This document shows positions 6,724-14,160 of a stretch of 18,445 bases of DNA, in pieces (position 1 is the first letter of the stretch; the number at the start of each line of letters is the position of its first letter). Source of the stretch: RUG13615 sp040307715 (GTDB lineage: Bacteria > Bacillota > Clostridia > Peptostreptococcales > Anaerovoracaceae); contig JAWRJC010000152.1 of assembly GCA_040307715.1 (NCBI GenBank), positions 1-18,445 of the forward strand. Direction: 5' to 3'. Below the pieces are notes generated by a model. That model did no database searches. It was not told the DNA's origin and saw nothing but the letters and a program-made list of their open reading frames with translations. The position numbers and the translations under genes were made by a program.

Positions 6724-8148
6724 CTACAGTCCAAGTTTGTACGGGTTCATGATCCCGTTGGGATCAAGAGCTTTCTTTACGCCTTCCAGGATCTGCATCG
6801 ATGGTCCGTACTGTTCCTTCATGAGATGGGACAGTTTGAGGCCGATGCCGTGGTGGTCGTTGATCACGCCGCCATTGGCCAGCGCAGCACGAACACCGGC
6901 ATTCCAGATCTGGTTGTGAAGACGCAGCGCTTCCTGCGGATCCTGCGGCGGTTCATCCATGATGAAGCGGTCGTAGATCATGGTGCCCCATTCATACCAG
7001 TGCGAGCAGTGGGCGATGAACCGCACATTCTCGAAATTATCTTCGACAGCATGCTTCATAGCCCAGTAGATCTTTTCGATATTGCTGAATGTTGCAACGG
7101 TGTCCATCGTGCCGAACATCTGCGGCAGATCCAGCGCATGACCGGGATAGAAGAACGTGACACGGCTGTCGTACCACTTCTCGCCATATTCAGAACCCAT
7201 ATCTTCCGCGCCGTACTTCTCAACGATCTCAAAGACTTTCTTCCATTCAAGGTCGACAAAGTCCTTGTCCCCCTCACAGCAGACATTCAAGAATGCGCCT
7301 GCCTTCTGGACGCCAATAACGCTCTTCAGAATTGATCCCGTCTCTGCTTCATCGAACAGCCGCATGATCGATGGCTTGACTTTCTGTACGATTTCGCGTC
7401 CGGCATTGAGGCCATCCGTAAAACTCTTGAAGAGGAATGCATGGTGGCTGCGGACTTCAGGCAGCGGGAACAGTTTGAACTTCGCCTTTGTGATGACGCC
7501 CAGCGTGCCCTCGGAGCCCACCAGCATCTGCAGCAGATCGGGGCCTGCGGCATGCTTGGGGACCGGCAGTGTGTTCACGATGTCCCCGTTGGGAAGGACC
7601 GCCTCCAACGAGAGGCACTGGTCATCGATTTTACCGTACTTGGTGGACAGGATACCGATGCCCCTGTGCGCCAGTGCCCCGCCAATCGTGCAGCAGGTGA
7701 TGCAGCTCGGGATGTGCATCACGGAATACCCTCTCTGATTGGCATAGTCTTCAAGGGTCTGGAAGACCATGCCTGCTTCCGCTGTAATGGTGCGGTCTTC
7801 CAGATTGATATCCAGGAGCTTATTCATCAACTTCGTGTCAAGGATGATGCCTCCCGCCATCGGGAGCGCTGCACCCTGCGACCCGGAACCGCCGCCCCAT
7901 GTCGTGACGGGGATCTTATAGTAATTGGCGATCTTCAAGATCCTGGAGATTTCCTCCGCTGAACTCGCTTGTACAATAAACTCCGGCGCAGGGGGAATCT
8001 GCCCTCTGTCTGCCCACATCCTGGAAAGCCAGAAACAATCTACGCCGTATATCAGTTTGTCTACAGGTTTGTAACTGACATGGTCCTGTCCGACAACGTC
8101 TTCCAGTTCACTAAGCACCATGTCCGGCATAAATCCTCTTAATTCCAT
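6724..8148 (-). CDS. FAD-binding 2-hydroxyacid dehydrogenase, GlcD / alkyl-DHAP-synthase-like
   Basis: 474 residues of the vanillyl-alcohol-oxidase/PCMH FAD superfamily. The FAD pyrophosphate-binding loop is TTWGGGSGSQGAALP (82-96). IPSCITCCTIGGALAHRGIG (147-166) and GSEGTLGVIT (211-220) are the usual following motifs, and the C-terminus ends DPNGIMNPYKLG as in GlcD and D-lactate dehydrogenases. The motif DHHGIG (431-436) recalls the His-rich active-site loop of alkyl-dihydroxyacetonephosphate synthase. It probably oxidises a 2-hydroxy acid to a 2-oxo acid and reduces the Fe-S partner encoded immediately downstream. AGGAGG precedes the ATG with good spacing. It is the first gene of the left operon and is divergent from the RpiR regulator across a 108-bp gap. 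The substrate (lactate, glycolate or a larger hydroxy acid) is not identifiable. Confidence 0.9.
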   Translation of the reverse strand: MELRGFMPDMVLSELEDVVGQDHVSYKPVDKLIYGVDCFWLSRMWADRGQIPPAPEFIVQASSAEEISRILKIANYYKIPVTTWGGGSGSQGAALPMAGGIILDTKLMNKLLDINLEDRTITAEAGMVFQTLEDYANQRGYSVMHIPSCITCCTIGGALAHRGIGILSTKYGKIDDQCLSLEAVLPNGDIVNTLPVPKHAAGPDLLQMLVGSEGTLGVITKAKFKLFPLPEVRSHHAFLFKSFTDGLNAGREIVQKVKPSIMRLFDEAETGSILKSVIGVQKAGAFLNVCCEGDKDFVDLEWKKVFEIVEKYGAEDMGSEYGEKWYDSRVTFFYPGHALDLPQMFGTMDTVATFSNIEKIYWAMKHAVEDNFENVRFIAHCSHWYEWGTMIYDRFIMDEPPQDPQEALRLHNQIWNAGVRAALANGGVINDHHGIGLKLSHLMKEQYGPSMQILEGVKKALDPNGIMNPYKLGL

Positions 8149-8163
8149 ACGCGCCTCCTGTTC

Positions 8164-8178
8164 TGAAACAGCACTTCG
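8164..8178. promoter_or_regulatory. Weak candidate operator ahead of the FAD dehydrogenase gene
   Basis: TGAAACAGCACTTCG matches 8 of the 10 arm positions of the TGAAA-N5-TTTCA repeat found near the TRAP and aat3 promoters. It lies 15-30 bases before the dehydrogenase ATG, where a bound repressor would block transcription. The match is imperfect and could be chance. Confidence 0.3.
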
Positions 8179-8186
8179 ATTTTATA

Positions 8187-8216
8187 TTGATACAACTATT
8201 TACAATTGCTTATAAT
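8187..8216 (+). promoter_or_regulatory. Promoter of the RpiR regulator gene
   Basis: TTGATA (8187-8192) and TATAAT (8211-8216) with an 18-base spacer form a near-consensus sigma-A promoter. Transcription would start near 8223, about 34 bases before the preferred start codon at 8257. The opposing promoter of the FAD dehydrogenase must lie in the same AT-rich 108-bp gap, but no clear -35/-10 pair was found for it. Confidence 0.65.
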
Positions 8217-8230
8217 ATTAGTAGTATTAT
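8212..8230. promoter_or_regulatory. AT-rich inverted repeat over the rpiR -10 region
   Basis: ATAATA and TATTAT form a 6-bp inverted repeat around a 7-base centre (TTAGTAG), covering the -10 box and the predicted start point of the regulator gene. The position suits autoregulation, but AT-rich palindromes are common by chance and it does not match the TGAAA-type repeats. Confidence 0.35.
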
Positions 8231-8256
8231 GCTTTCGTTCATATGAGGTGATGATC

Positions 8257-9102
8257 ATGAAAACCGTTCCGGTTTTACTGAAACTGCAAACGCTTTTACC
8301 CACTCTGAGCCCTGCGGAACAGCAGGTCGCACGCTATACGGTCAAGGACCCCGAATTCGTGATCCGCGCATCTGTTTCCGAACTTGCCCGCAAGAGCAAA
8401 GTCAGTGATGCAACAGTCGTGCGTGCCTGCCGGGATCTCGGTTTTGACAGCTACCAGGACTTTAAGCTCAGTATCGCGCAGGATCTGGCGACTCCCCTTG
8501 AGAGCATCCAGGAAACCATCAAACCGACCGATTCACCGCAGGAAATCATCGATAAAGTTTTTCTCTGGGAATCCAACACGCTCCATCTCACACGCACTAC
8601 TATGGACACCGCTGCGATCACCGCAGCTGTAGAAGCCATCCTTGCGGCGAATATCGTGTATATCTTCGGACTCGGCAGTTCCTATGCCATCGGCTACGAT
8701 CTTCAGCACAAACTCATGCGGGCCGGCATCAGAGCCATTGCCGAAGAGGACTCCCACTTCCAGGCGATCATCGCGACCGACTGCACCCCGCAGGATGTCG
8801 TCTTCGCGATCAGCAATTCCGGTAAATCTCTGGATATCGTCACCAACAGCCAGATCGCCAAGGACAGCGGAGCCACGGTCATCTCTCTGACAAATACACT
8901 AACCAATTCCCCTCTCTCGAAGATCAGTGATATCTCCATACGCACAGCCGAGAATGAGACCGAACCCAGCGTGATCGGCATGAGCCCGCGGCTGGCGCAG
9001 ATGGCGATCGTGGACACGCTTTACACGTTCCTCACCATGCGGATAAAAAATGTCAAAGAGCGTTCCAGGCAGCTGGATGAAATTTTCAAAGGCCGTAAAT
9101 AA
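8257..9102 (+). CDS. MurR/RpiR-family transcriptional regulator (HTH_6 + SIS)
   Basis: 281 residues from the preferred ATG. Residues 1-75 are the RpiR helix-turn-helix domain (LSPAEQQVARYTVKD, then SVSELARKSKVSDATVVRACRDLGF). Residues 125-260 are a SIS sugar-isomerase-fold ligand domain with GLGSSYAIG (138-146) and ISNSGKSLDIV (185-195), the phosphosugar-binding loops. Such proteins repress or activate catabolic operons in response to a phosphorylated intermediate. The start at 8257 was chosen because GAGG lies 8 bases upstream; the in-frame ATG at 8251 is too close to it, and a still earlier ATG at 8206 lies before the predicted transcription start. It is the only plus-strand gene here, divergent from the FAD dehydrogenase and convergent with aat1, so it is the likely local regulator of the locus. 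Confidence 0.92.
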   Translation: MKTVPVLLKLQTLLPTLSPAEQQVARYTVKDPEFVIRASVSELARKSKVSDATVVRACRDLGFDSYQDFKLSIAQDLATPLESIQETIKPTDSPQEIIDKVFLWESNTLHLTRTTMDTAAITAAVEAILAANIVYIFGLGSSYAIGYDLQHKLMRAGIRAIAEEDSHFQAIIATDCTPQDVVFAISNSGKSLDIVTNSQIAKDSGATVISLTNTLTNSPLSKISDISIRTAENETEPSVIGMSPRLAQMAIVDTLYTFLTMRIKNVKERSRQLDEIFKGRK

Positions 9103-9113
9103 AGCGGGGTTTC

Positions 9114-9136
9114 AGGAGGGGCTTACCGCCCCTCCT
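9114..9136. terminator. Bidirectional terminator between convergent rpiR and aat1
   Basis: A perfect 9-bp stem (AGGAGGGGC / GCCCCTCCT) with a 5-base loop lies in the 49-bp gap between two convergent genes. The flanks are moderately T-rich: ATTTGATTGTT on the plus side, and GAAACCCC then GCTTTATTT on the minus side. The position supports a shared terminator. Confidence 0.65.
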
Positions 9137-9151
9137 ATTTGATTGTTCATA

Positions 9152-10486
9152 CTAAAACTTAGCTGCCATATCAGCCATGACCTTATCCATTTTCTCCAGC
9201 GTGATGTCGATGTCCTCGAGCGTATGCTGCACCGAGAAGCCGCAGTGCGACGGGATCGGCGCATCCCAGTAGGAGTGGAAGTACAGACCGTTGTCCAGCG
9301 CGCCGTTGATGAACGCGTTGGCCATGTCTCTGCGGAACACCGTCTGCGACTTGCGCAGATCGCTGTCGATCGCCGGGTCTTCATAGCCCCAGTAGATCGC
9401 GAACCGGGCGCCCTTGCCATGCACATGGCCGGGAAGTCCGTGCTTTTTCATGAGGTCCTCCATGCCGGTGAAGAGTTTGCTGCCGACCGCTTCGATGTGG
9501 TCGTAAAAACCGGGCTCGAGGGCCATCTTGACGCACTCATTGGCTGCCCAGACCGCGAGCTGGTTGCCGCTGTAGGTGCCGCTCACGCCGACGGTGCCGC
9601 CGGGGCTGCAGATATCCATGATCTTTGCTTTGCCGCCGACGAGGGAAATGGACATGCCCGCGCCGATCGCTTTCGCGAAAGTCGTGATATCGGGCTGTAC
9701 GCCGTAGAACCCTGCTGCGCTGCCGGGGCGGAACCGCATCCCGGTGATGACTTCGTCCATGATCATGCAGCAGCCCTCTTCGTCGCAGAGCTGCCGGATC
9801 CCATGCACGAACTCCGGGGACGCCTCCGAAGCACCCATGTTGAAGACGACCGGCTCGAGAATGATCGCCGCGATGTCGCCGTGGTACATTTCCACGAGTT
9901 TTTTGACAGCCGCCAGATTGTTGAATTCCGCCACTTTGACGAGTGAACTGAAGACCGCGGGAATGCCGTTGCTGTCCGGTGCCGTCTCCACGATGCCATC
10001 CTCGCCCATAGGCGGGTACTTGCCGTGGTTGTACCAGACCATTTCGTGCATCCCGTGGAAATGGCCGTCCATTTTAATGATGTAATTCTTGCCGGTGTAG
10101 CCGCGCGCAATGCGGATCGCCGCCATCGTCGCCTCAGTGCCCGAGTTGAGCAGGCGGAACTTTTCGACTGTCGGGACGAGTGTCGTGAAGTTCTTCGCGA
10201 ACTCGATCGTTTTCTCCGAATCGTAGTTCATGAAGAAGCCGCGGTCCAGGCACTCCATGATCGCCGCTTTGATGCGGGGATGGTCGTGCCCGAACATGGA
10301 AGCGCCTGAACCCCCATGGTAGTCGATGAACTCTTCGCCGTCCACCGTATACAGTCTCGCTCCATGCGCGTGGTCGATGTAGTGCGGCATGCCGCAGGCT
10401 ACGTTGACGCGGCCGCCGGCGGAAACGCCGCTGGGCATATAGTTTTTGCCCTCTTCCCACAGCGACTTGCTTTTCTCAAGTTTCAT
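9152..10486 (-). CDS. Class III aminotransferase, glutamate-1-semialdehyde-mutase-like (aat1)
   Basis: 444 residues, fold type I PLP enzyme. NSGTEATMAAIRIARGYTG (114-132) is the phosphate-binding region, MDEVITGMR (243-251) holds the Asp that contacts the PLP ring nitrogen, and TTFAKAIGAG (268-277) contains the Schiff-base Lys272. The pattern is closest to the glutamate-1-semialdehyde aminomutase branch, which also contains beta-amino-acid and amino-sugar-acid aminotransferases. A haem role is unlikely because no haem gene is nearby and the setting is catabolic. AAGGAG precedes the ATG. A strong terminator separates it from aat2 upstream, so its expression depends on read-through or an unseen promoter. 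It ends at a terminator shared with the regulator gene. Amino donor and acceptor are unknown. Confidence 0.88.
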   Translation of the reverse strand: MKLEKSKSLWEEGKNYMPSGVSAGGRVNVACGMPHYIDHAHGARLYTVDGEEFIDYHGGSGASMFGHDHPRIKAAIMECLDRGFFMNYDSEKTIEFAKNFTTLVPTVEKFRLLNSGTEATMAAIRIARGYTGKNYIIKMDGHFHGMHEMVWYNHGKYPPMGEDGIVETAPDSNGIPAVFSSLVKVAEFNNLAAVKKLVEMYHGDIAAIILEPVVFNMGASEASPEFVHGIRQLCDEEGCCMIMDEVITGMRFRPGSAAGFYGVQPDITTFAKAIGAGMSISLVGGKAKIMDICSPGGTVGVSGTYSGNQLAVWAANECVKMALEPGFYDHIEAVGSKLFTGMEDLMKKHGLPGHVHGKGARFAIYWGYEDPAIDSDLRKSQTVFRRDMANAFINGALDNGLYFHSYWDAPIPSHCGFSVQHTLEDIDITLEKMDKVMADMAAKF

Positions 10487-10531
10487 TTCTTTCTCCTTGC
10501 AGTCACTTCGAAAACACCGTCATTATGCCGT

Positions 10532-10574
10532 GTGAAACAAACGGCGCCACAACTTACGGGAAGCTGCGGCGCCG
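10532..10574 (-). terminator. Intrinsic terminator after aat2
   Basis: On the minus strand, CGGCGCCGCAGCTT pairs with AAGTTGTGGCGCCG (14 bp including G-T wobbles) around CCCGT, followed by TTTGTTTC. It lies between the stop of aat2 and the ribosome binding site of aat1 and should separate their transcription. Confidence 0.8.
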
Positions 10575-10611
10575 CATTCATTCTGCAGCGCCTTGCCAGC
10601 GCCTCTTTGAT

Positions 10612-12027
10612 TTACTGCATTTCCGCGTCCGCTTCCGCGACCGCTTCTGCGTAGACCTCCATGCCTTCCGCCAGCATGTCATCCGGCATGATGAGCGGCG
10701 GGACCAGCTTCATGGTGATGCCGGCGCCGACTGCCGCGAAGAACAGCAGGCCTTTCTCGATGCACTTGTTGGTGACCGCCAGCGCGAAGTCGGGGTCGCC
10801 CTCGCATCTGTAACCGCCCTTGGTAAAGGTGCAGGCTCTCGCCATACCCATGCCGCCGACGTAGCCGATGCGGTGCGGGAACTTCTTCTGGAGTTCTTCC
10901 AGTTTCTCCTGCATGAACTTACCCTTTCTCTCCGCTTCTTTATCCAGTTCATGGTCCACCATGTACTTGATGGAAGCATTCGCCGCAGCAGCCGCCAGCG
11001 GCGAGCCGGAGTGCGTGGAGGTCATGGTGTTCGGTGCGTACAGGTCGAGGATGTCTCTTCTGCCTACGACAGCCGAGATCGGCAGCGAGCCGGAAATACC
11101 TTTCGCGCAGGTGAACATGTCAGGCAGGATGCCGTAGTGTTCGAACGCGAACATCTTACCGGTCCGGCAGAAGCCGGTCTGGATCTCGTCCATGAACAGG
11201 ACGATGTCGTATTTGTCGCAGAACTCGCGCAGTCTCTTTGCATACGGGATCGGGATCGGGCAGCAGTAGATGCCCTGATAGGATTCGGTCAGGATGCCGG
11301 CGACGTTTTCGGGTTTGAAGCCGGCGTCTTCGATGCACTTGATGATGCTCATCTCGAACATCTTGTCATCGCTGTAGCCTTCCGCTTCGGGGTCCGCCCA
11401 GTCAAACAGATACTTGTTCGGGAAATCCGCGAGGATGATCTCGGGATCCTGGTGCTTGATCCACTCTTTCAGGGAGGGCATGCCGCCCATCTCCTGGGAA
11501 CCGAGCGTACGGCCGTGGAACGCGCCGTTGAAGGTGATCAGGACGTTCTTGTCCATGCCGTATTTTTTATGCGCATAGGTGCGGGCCAGCTTCATCGCTG
11601 TCTCGACCGCTTCGGTACCCGCGGAGAGCATGAAGCATTTGCTGTCCGGGATCGGGCTGACGCTGACGATGCGCTCCGCTGCCTTGGCTCTTTCTTCCGT
11701 CGGGAAGAGGTAGGAGCACATCAGCGGCTTATCGACGACCGCGCGGACCGCCGCCTGGACTTCCGGATTGGCATGACCGACGTTGGCGATCATGACGCCG
11801 GAACTGAAGTCGATCCACTTGTTGCCGTAAGCGTCATAGACATTGGCGCCTTCCGCATGATCCCATACGACCAGCGGCTGGCCGGTCATCGAAATGGTCT
11901 CGTTGTTGCGGAGACGCTCGATGACGTCCTGCGATTCCGGTACAGGGATCGGGGTGCAGATCTTACGATACTTTGTTTCTACATGAGGTACTACATGGGG
12001 TTCGAATTCAAAGCTTTTTCCGTTCAT
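10612..12027 (-). CDS. Class III (omega-amino acid type) aminotransferase (aat2)
   Basis: 471 residues resembling 4-aminobutyrate/beta-alanine aminotransferases. AYGNKWIDFSSGV (66-78) is the N-terminal signature, LSAGTEAVETAMKLAR (134-149) the PLP phosphate-binding segment, FNGAFHGRTLGS (166-177) stacks on PLP, FMDEIQTGFCRTGK (278-291) carries Asp280, and CAKGISGSLPIS (307-318) holds the catalytic Lys309. It probably transfers the amino group of a terminal amine or beta-amino acid to a 2-oxo acid. It shares distinctive blocks with aat3 (TPIPVPES, YGNKWIDFSS, FPTEER, and DAEM near the C-terminus), so the two are paralogues. It follows the TRAP operon by 92 bases and may be co-transcribed with it. 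Its ribosome binding site is unusually far from the ATG (see the separate entry). Confidence 0.9.
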   Translation of the reverse strand: MNGKSFEFEPHVVPHVETKYRKICTPIPVPESQDVIERLRNNETISMTGQPLVVWDHAEGANVYDAYGNKWIDFSSGVMIANVGHANPEVQAAVRAVVDKPLMCSYLFPTEERAKAAERIVSVSPIPDSKCFMLSAGTEAVETAMKLARTYAHKKYGMDKNVLITFNGAFHGRTLGSQEMGGMPSLKEWIKHQDPEIILADFPNKYLFDWADPEAEGYSDDKMFEMSIIKCIEDAGFKPENVAGILTESYQGIYCCPIPIPYAKRLREFCDKYDIVLFMDEIQTGFCRTGKMFAFEHYGILPDMFTCAKGISGSLPISAVVGRRDILDLYAPNTMTSTHSGSPLAAAAANASIKYMVDHELDKEAERKGKFMQEKLEELQKKFPHRIGYVGGMGMARACTFTKGGYRCEGDPDFALAVTNKCIEKGLLFFAAVGAGITMKLVPPLIMPDDMLAEGMEVYAEAVAEADAEMQ

Positions 12028-12060
12028 AGTACTGCGGCCGTTTTCGCGGCCCTCTCCTTT
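12028..12060 (-). promoter_or_regulatory. Unusual ribosome binding site of aat2 with a hairpin in the spacer
   Basis: AAAGGAG (12060-12054) is the only Shine-Dalgarno-like sequence but lies 26 bases before the ATG, with no in-frame ATG, GTG or TTG in between. GGCCG and CGGCC (12051-12036) form a 5-bp GC stem with loop CGAAAA inside the spacer. Folding it leaves about 10 unpaired bases, near normal spacing. The sequence is direct; the structural role is inference. Confidence 0.5.
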
Positions 12061-12094
12061 CTTTTAACGTTACGACTCCGCCAAGAAGGTCATT

Positions 12095-12110
12095 GAAGGC
12101 TTGCGCCTTC
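12095..12110. other. Small hairpin between dctM-like gene and aat2
   Basis: GAAGGC and GCCTTC form a 6-bp stem with loop GCAA on the minus strand (a GNRA-type tetraloop). The following minus-strand bases (AATGACC) are not T-rich, so termination in the operon direction is not expected; it may act in mRNA processing or stability. Confidence 0.35.
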
Positions 12111-12119
12111 TATTCTCTT

Positions 12120-13403
12120 TTACTGCGGTCCCATGACCAGATTGGGCAGGAACTGCGGAATCGGGAACAGGATACAAAGAACGATGACCATCAGCTGAAT
12201 ACCTATGACGATCAGCATATGAGGCAATACCGTTTCCTTCATGCCGACCCGGTTAAGGTTCATAGAAAGGAACAGGTAAACGCCGACAGGCGGTGTCAAG
12301 CCACCCAATACAGTACTGAGGGCAAAGACGACGCCCAGCTGGTTGAGGTTGACGCCCATCGAACCGAACATCGGATATATGATCGGAAGAATGATCGGAA
12401 GCGCTGCGAGCGATTCCATAAAGCATCCAATGAAAACCATCAATGCAATGACCAGGAAGAACAATCCGGTCGGGTTTGTTGTGATGGCAAGCATCGTGTT
12501 AACGATCGCGTCACCGACTCTTTCCAATGCCAGTATGTAAGAGAACAATGTGGACATGCCCATGATCATCAGGACCATTGCCGCATTGACTGTCGCTGTC
12601 TTCAGCACCGAAAGGAGCCCTTTAAAATCAAGTGTCCTATAAACGAATGCCGCGACAAAGAGACCGTAGACACAAGCGATGCCGCCGGACTCTGTCGCTG
12701 TAAAGACGCCGCTCATGACGCCTCCGATGATGATGACCGGCATTATCAGCGCCCAGATCGAATCCTTCAGTGCGACCCAGACATTGTGCGCATTAAACCT
12801 GCCGCCGTAGTCAATATTATGCTTCTTTGCATACAGATAGCAGTATACTGACAGGGCGATGCCGATCATGAATCCGGGGATAATGCCGCCAACAAACATG
12901 CGGCCAATCGAACACCCGGTGATACAACCGAAAACGATCATATCGATGCTTGGCGGAATGACCGGTCCCAGACTGCCGGCACCTGCCGACATGGCTGCTG
13001 TGAACCCGCGTCCATAGCCTCTCTTCAACATCTCCGGCGCAGTGATACCGCCGATTGCAGCAATCGTCGCCGCGCCGCTTCCCGAAACGCTGGCAAAGAT
13101 CATGCTGGCGCCGACCGAGGTGATCGCGACGCCGCCCCGCAGCCAGGACAAGATCGATGATGCGAAATTAACGATTTTAGTAGAAATACCGCCTTTCCCC
13201 ATGATGGCCCCTGCAAGGATGAACAGGGGGACTGCCATATAGGAAAATGAATTCAGCCCGTCAAAGAATTTGTTCGGGATCATAAACCAGGGCATCGTGC
13301 TGCCGAAGGCAATACCCGCAGCGCCTGCGATACCGATGGAGAATGCGATGGGGACACCGAACAGGAGTGCGATGATCAATGCAGTTAAGGAAATCTGTAT
13401 CAT
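12120..13403 (-). CDS. dctM: TRAP transporter large permease, DctM family
   Basis: 427 residues, the standard DctM length, almost entirely hydrophobic with about twelve membrane segments. Family motifs are visible: MAVPLFILAGAIMGKGGI (56-73), SVSGSGAATIAAIGG near 105-119, SLGPVIPPSIDMIVFG near 144-159, and GGLTPPVGVYLF near 370-381. It is the ion-coupled channel subunit that moves an organic acid released by the binding protein across the inner membrane. The ATG overlaps the stop of the small-permease gene (ATGA, 13400-13403), with AGGAGG just upstream, showing translational coupling. It is the last of the three transporter genes and is followed by aat2. TRAP substrates include dicarboxylates, 2-oxo acids, sugar acids, sialic acid and taurine; the permease does not reveal which. 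Confidence 0.95.
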   Translation of the reverse strand: MIQISLTALIIALLFGVPIAFSIGIAGAAGIAFGSTMPWFMIPNKFFDGLNSFSYMAVPLFILAGAIMGKGGISTKIVNFASSILSWLRGGVAITSVGASMIFASVSGSGAATIAAIGGITAPEMLKRGYGRGFTAAMSAGAGSLGPVIPPSIDMIVFGCITGCSIGRMFVGGIIPGFMIGIALSVYCYLYAKKHNIDYGGRFNAHNVWVALKDSIWALIMPVIIIGGVMSGVFTATESGGIACVYGLFVAAFVYRTLDFKGLLSVLKTATVNAAMVLMIMGMSTLFSYILALERVGDAIVNTMLAITTNPTGLFFLVIALMVFIGCFMESLAALPIILPIIYPMFGSMGVNLNQLGVVFALSTVLGGLTPPVGVYLFLSMNLNRVGMKETVLPHMLIVIGIQLMVIVLCILFPIPQFLPNLVMGPQ

Positions 13404-14059
13404 TCCTTCTCACCTCCTTCATCCGGTGATGCTTCTGTTAGTATTGCTGCCGGCCCATTTTCTCCAATCGCCTTTTGCTCCGATTGTTCCAGCTCGAATT
13501 CCTGCAATTCCTCTTCCATCTCTTCAGCCTTGGCCTGCAGTTCTAACACCAGTTCGTCATCTTCAATGCCGTGCCAGATGTCATATGCTCTTTTGGGAAC
13601 TATACTGGCTATGCCCAGAATCATGGAAACGATCCCAACCGGCATCGCACAATAAACAGCCGATTTAGGCAACCAGGTCATAGCTGTTGCAGTTACATTG
13701 GCCATCTTCTCCATTAGTTCCAGCGCAGGGGGCATGAGCCAGAGCAGGAAAACCACGACCACCAACCGCGTAAAGATGTAATGGACAGCCTGTACTTTTG
13801 GCCAACGCCCCAGAATGCTCTGCATGACGTCAATGCACACATGCTGGTCGGCGCGGAACGTCAGCCCTGCACCCACCAAGACCAGCCATACCATCATGTA
13901 CCGCAGCGCTTCTTCTGCCCAGATAATGGAATTGTTGAGAACATAGCGGAAAAAGACCATGAAAAAGGTAAGCCAAAGCATGGAGAACAGCAAAACCGCG
14001 CAGAATATGACAAAGATCCATTCAATCACTTTGTCCACTTTTTTAAGGTTACGCAACAT
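13400..14059 (-). CDS. dctQ: TRAP transporter small permease, DctQ family
   Basis: 219 residues, longer than the common 160-180. Four membrane helices are visible at about 13-35, 52-68, 93-112 and 135-155. The typical DctQ stretch WAEEALRYMMVWLVLVGAG (47-65) follows the first helix. It pairs with DctM to form the membrane part of the transporter. The C-terminal region from about residue 160 is a strongly acidic, Glu-rich tail with likely coiled-coil character (LQAKAEEMEEELQEFELEQ), which is unusual for the family. AAAGGAG precedes the ATG. A perfect hairpin separates it from the upstream binding-protein gene, and its stop overlaps the dctM start. Confidence 0.92.
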   Translation of the reverse strand: MLRNLKKVDKVIEWIFVIFCAVLLFSMLWLTFFMVFFRYVLNNSIIWAEEALRYMMVWLVLVGAGLTFRADQHVCIDVMQSILGRWPKVQAVHYIFTRLVVVVFLLWLMPPALELMEKMANVTATAMTWLPKSAVYCAMPVGIVSMILGIASIVPKRAYDIWHGIEDDELVLELQAKAEEMEEELQEFELEQSEQKAIGENGPAAILTEASPDEGGEKE

Positions 14060-14084
14060 GACTGACTCCTTTTTGCCTTATAAA

Positions 14085-14115
14085 TTTGTTGAGCCGCATA
14101 ACGCGGCTCAACAAA
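14085..14115. other. Perfect 13-bp hairpin between dctP and dctQ
   Basis: TTTGTTGAGCCGC pairs perfectly with GCGGCTCAACAAA around a 5-base loop, in the 101-bp gap after the binding-protein gene. Neither direction has a good T-run after the stem. Such structures after a periplasmic-binding-protein gene usually protect the upstream mRNA or cause partial termination, giving more DctP than permease. Confidence 0.65.
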
Positions 14116-14160
14116 CACTTTCGTCAAAGATGAATCACGATTCGTCTGCCGCTGTCTGGC

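Noticed and set aside
9152..10486. Assignment of aat1 as HemL (haem biosynthesis)
   Set aside because: The family resemblance is real, but no haem genes are nearby, the setting is catabolic with two other aminotransferases, and this branch contains many non-haem aminotransferases.
10525..12096. 523-residue plus-strand open frame
   Set aside because: It lies opposite aat2, whose PLP motifs are intact. The product has no family signature, and the frame arises from codon bias of the real gene.
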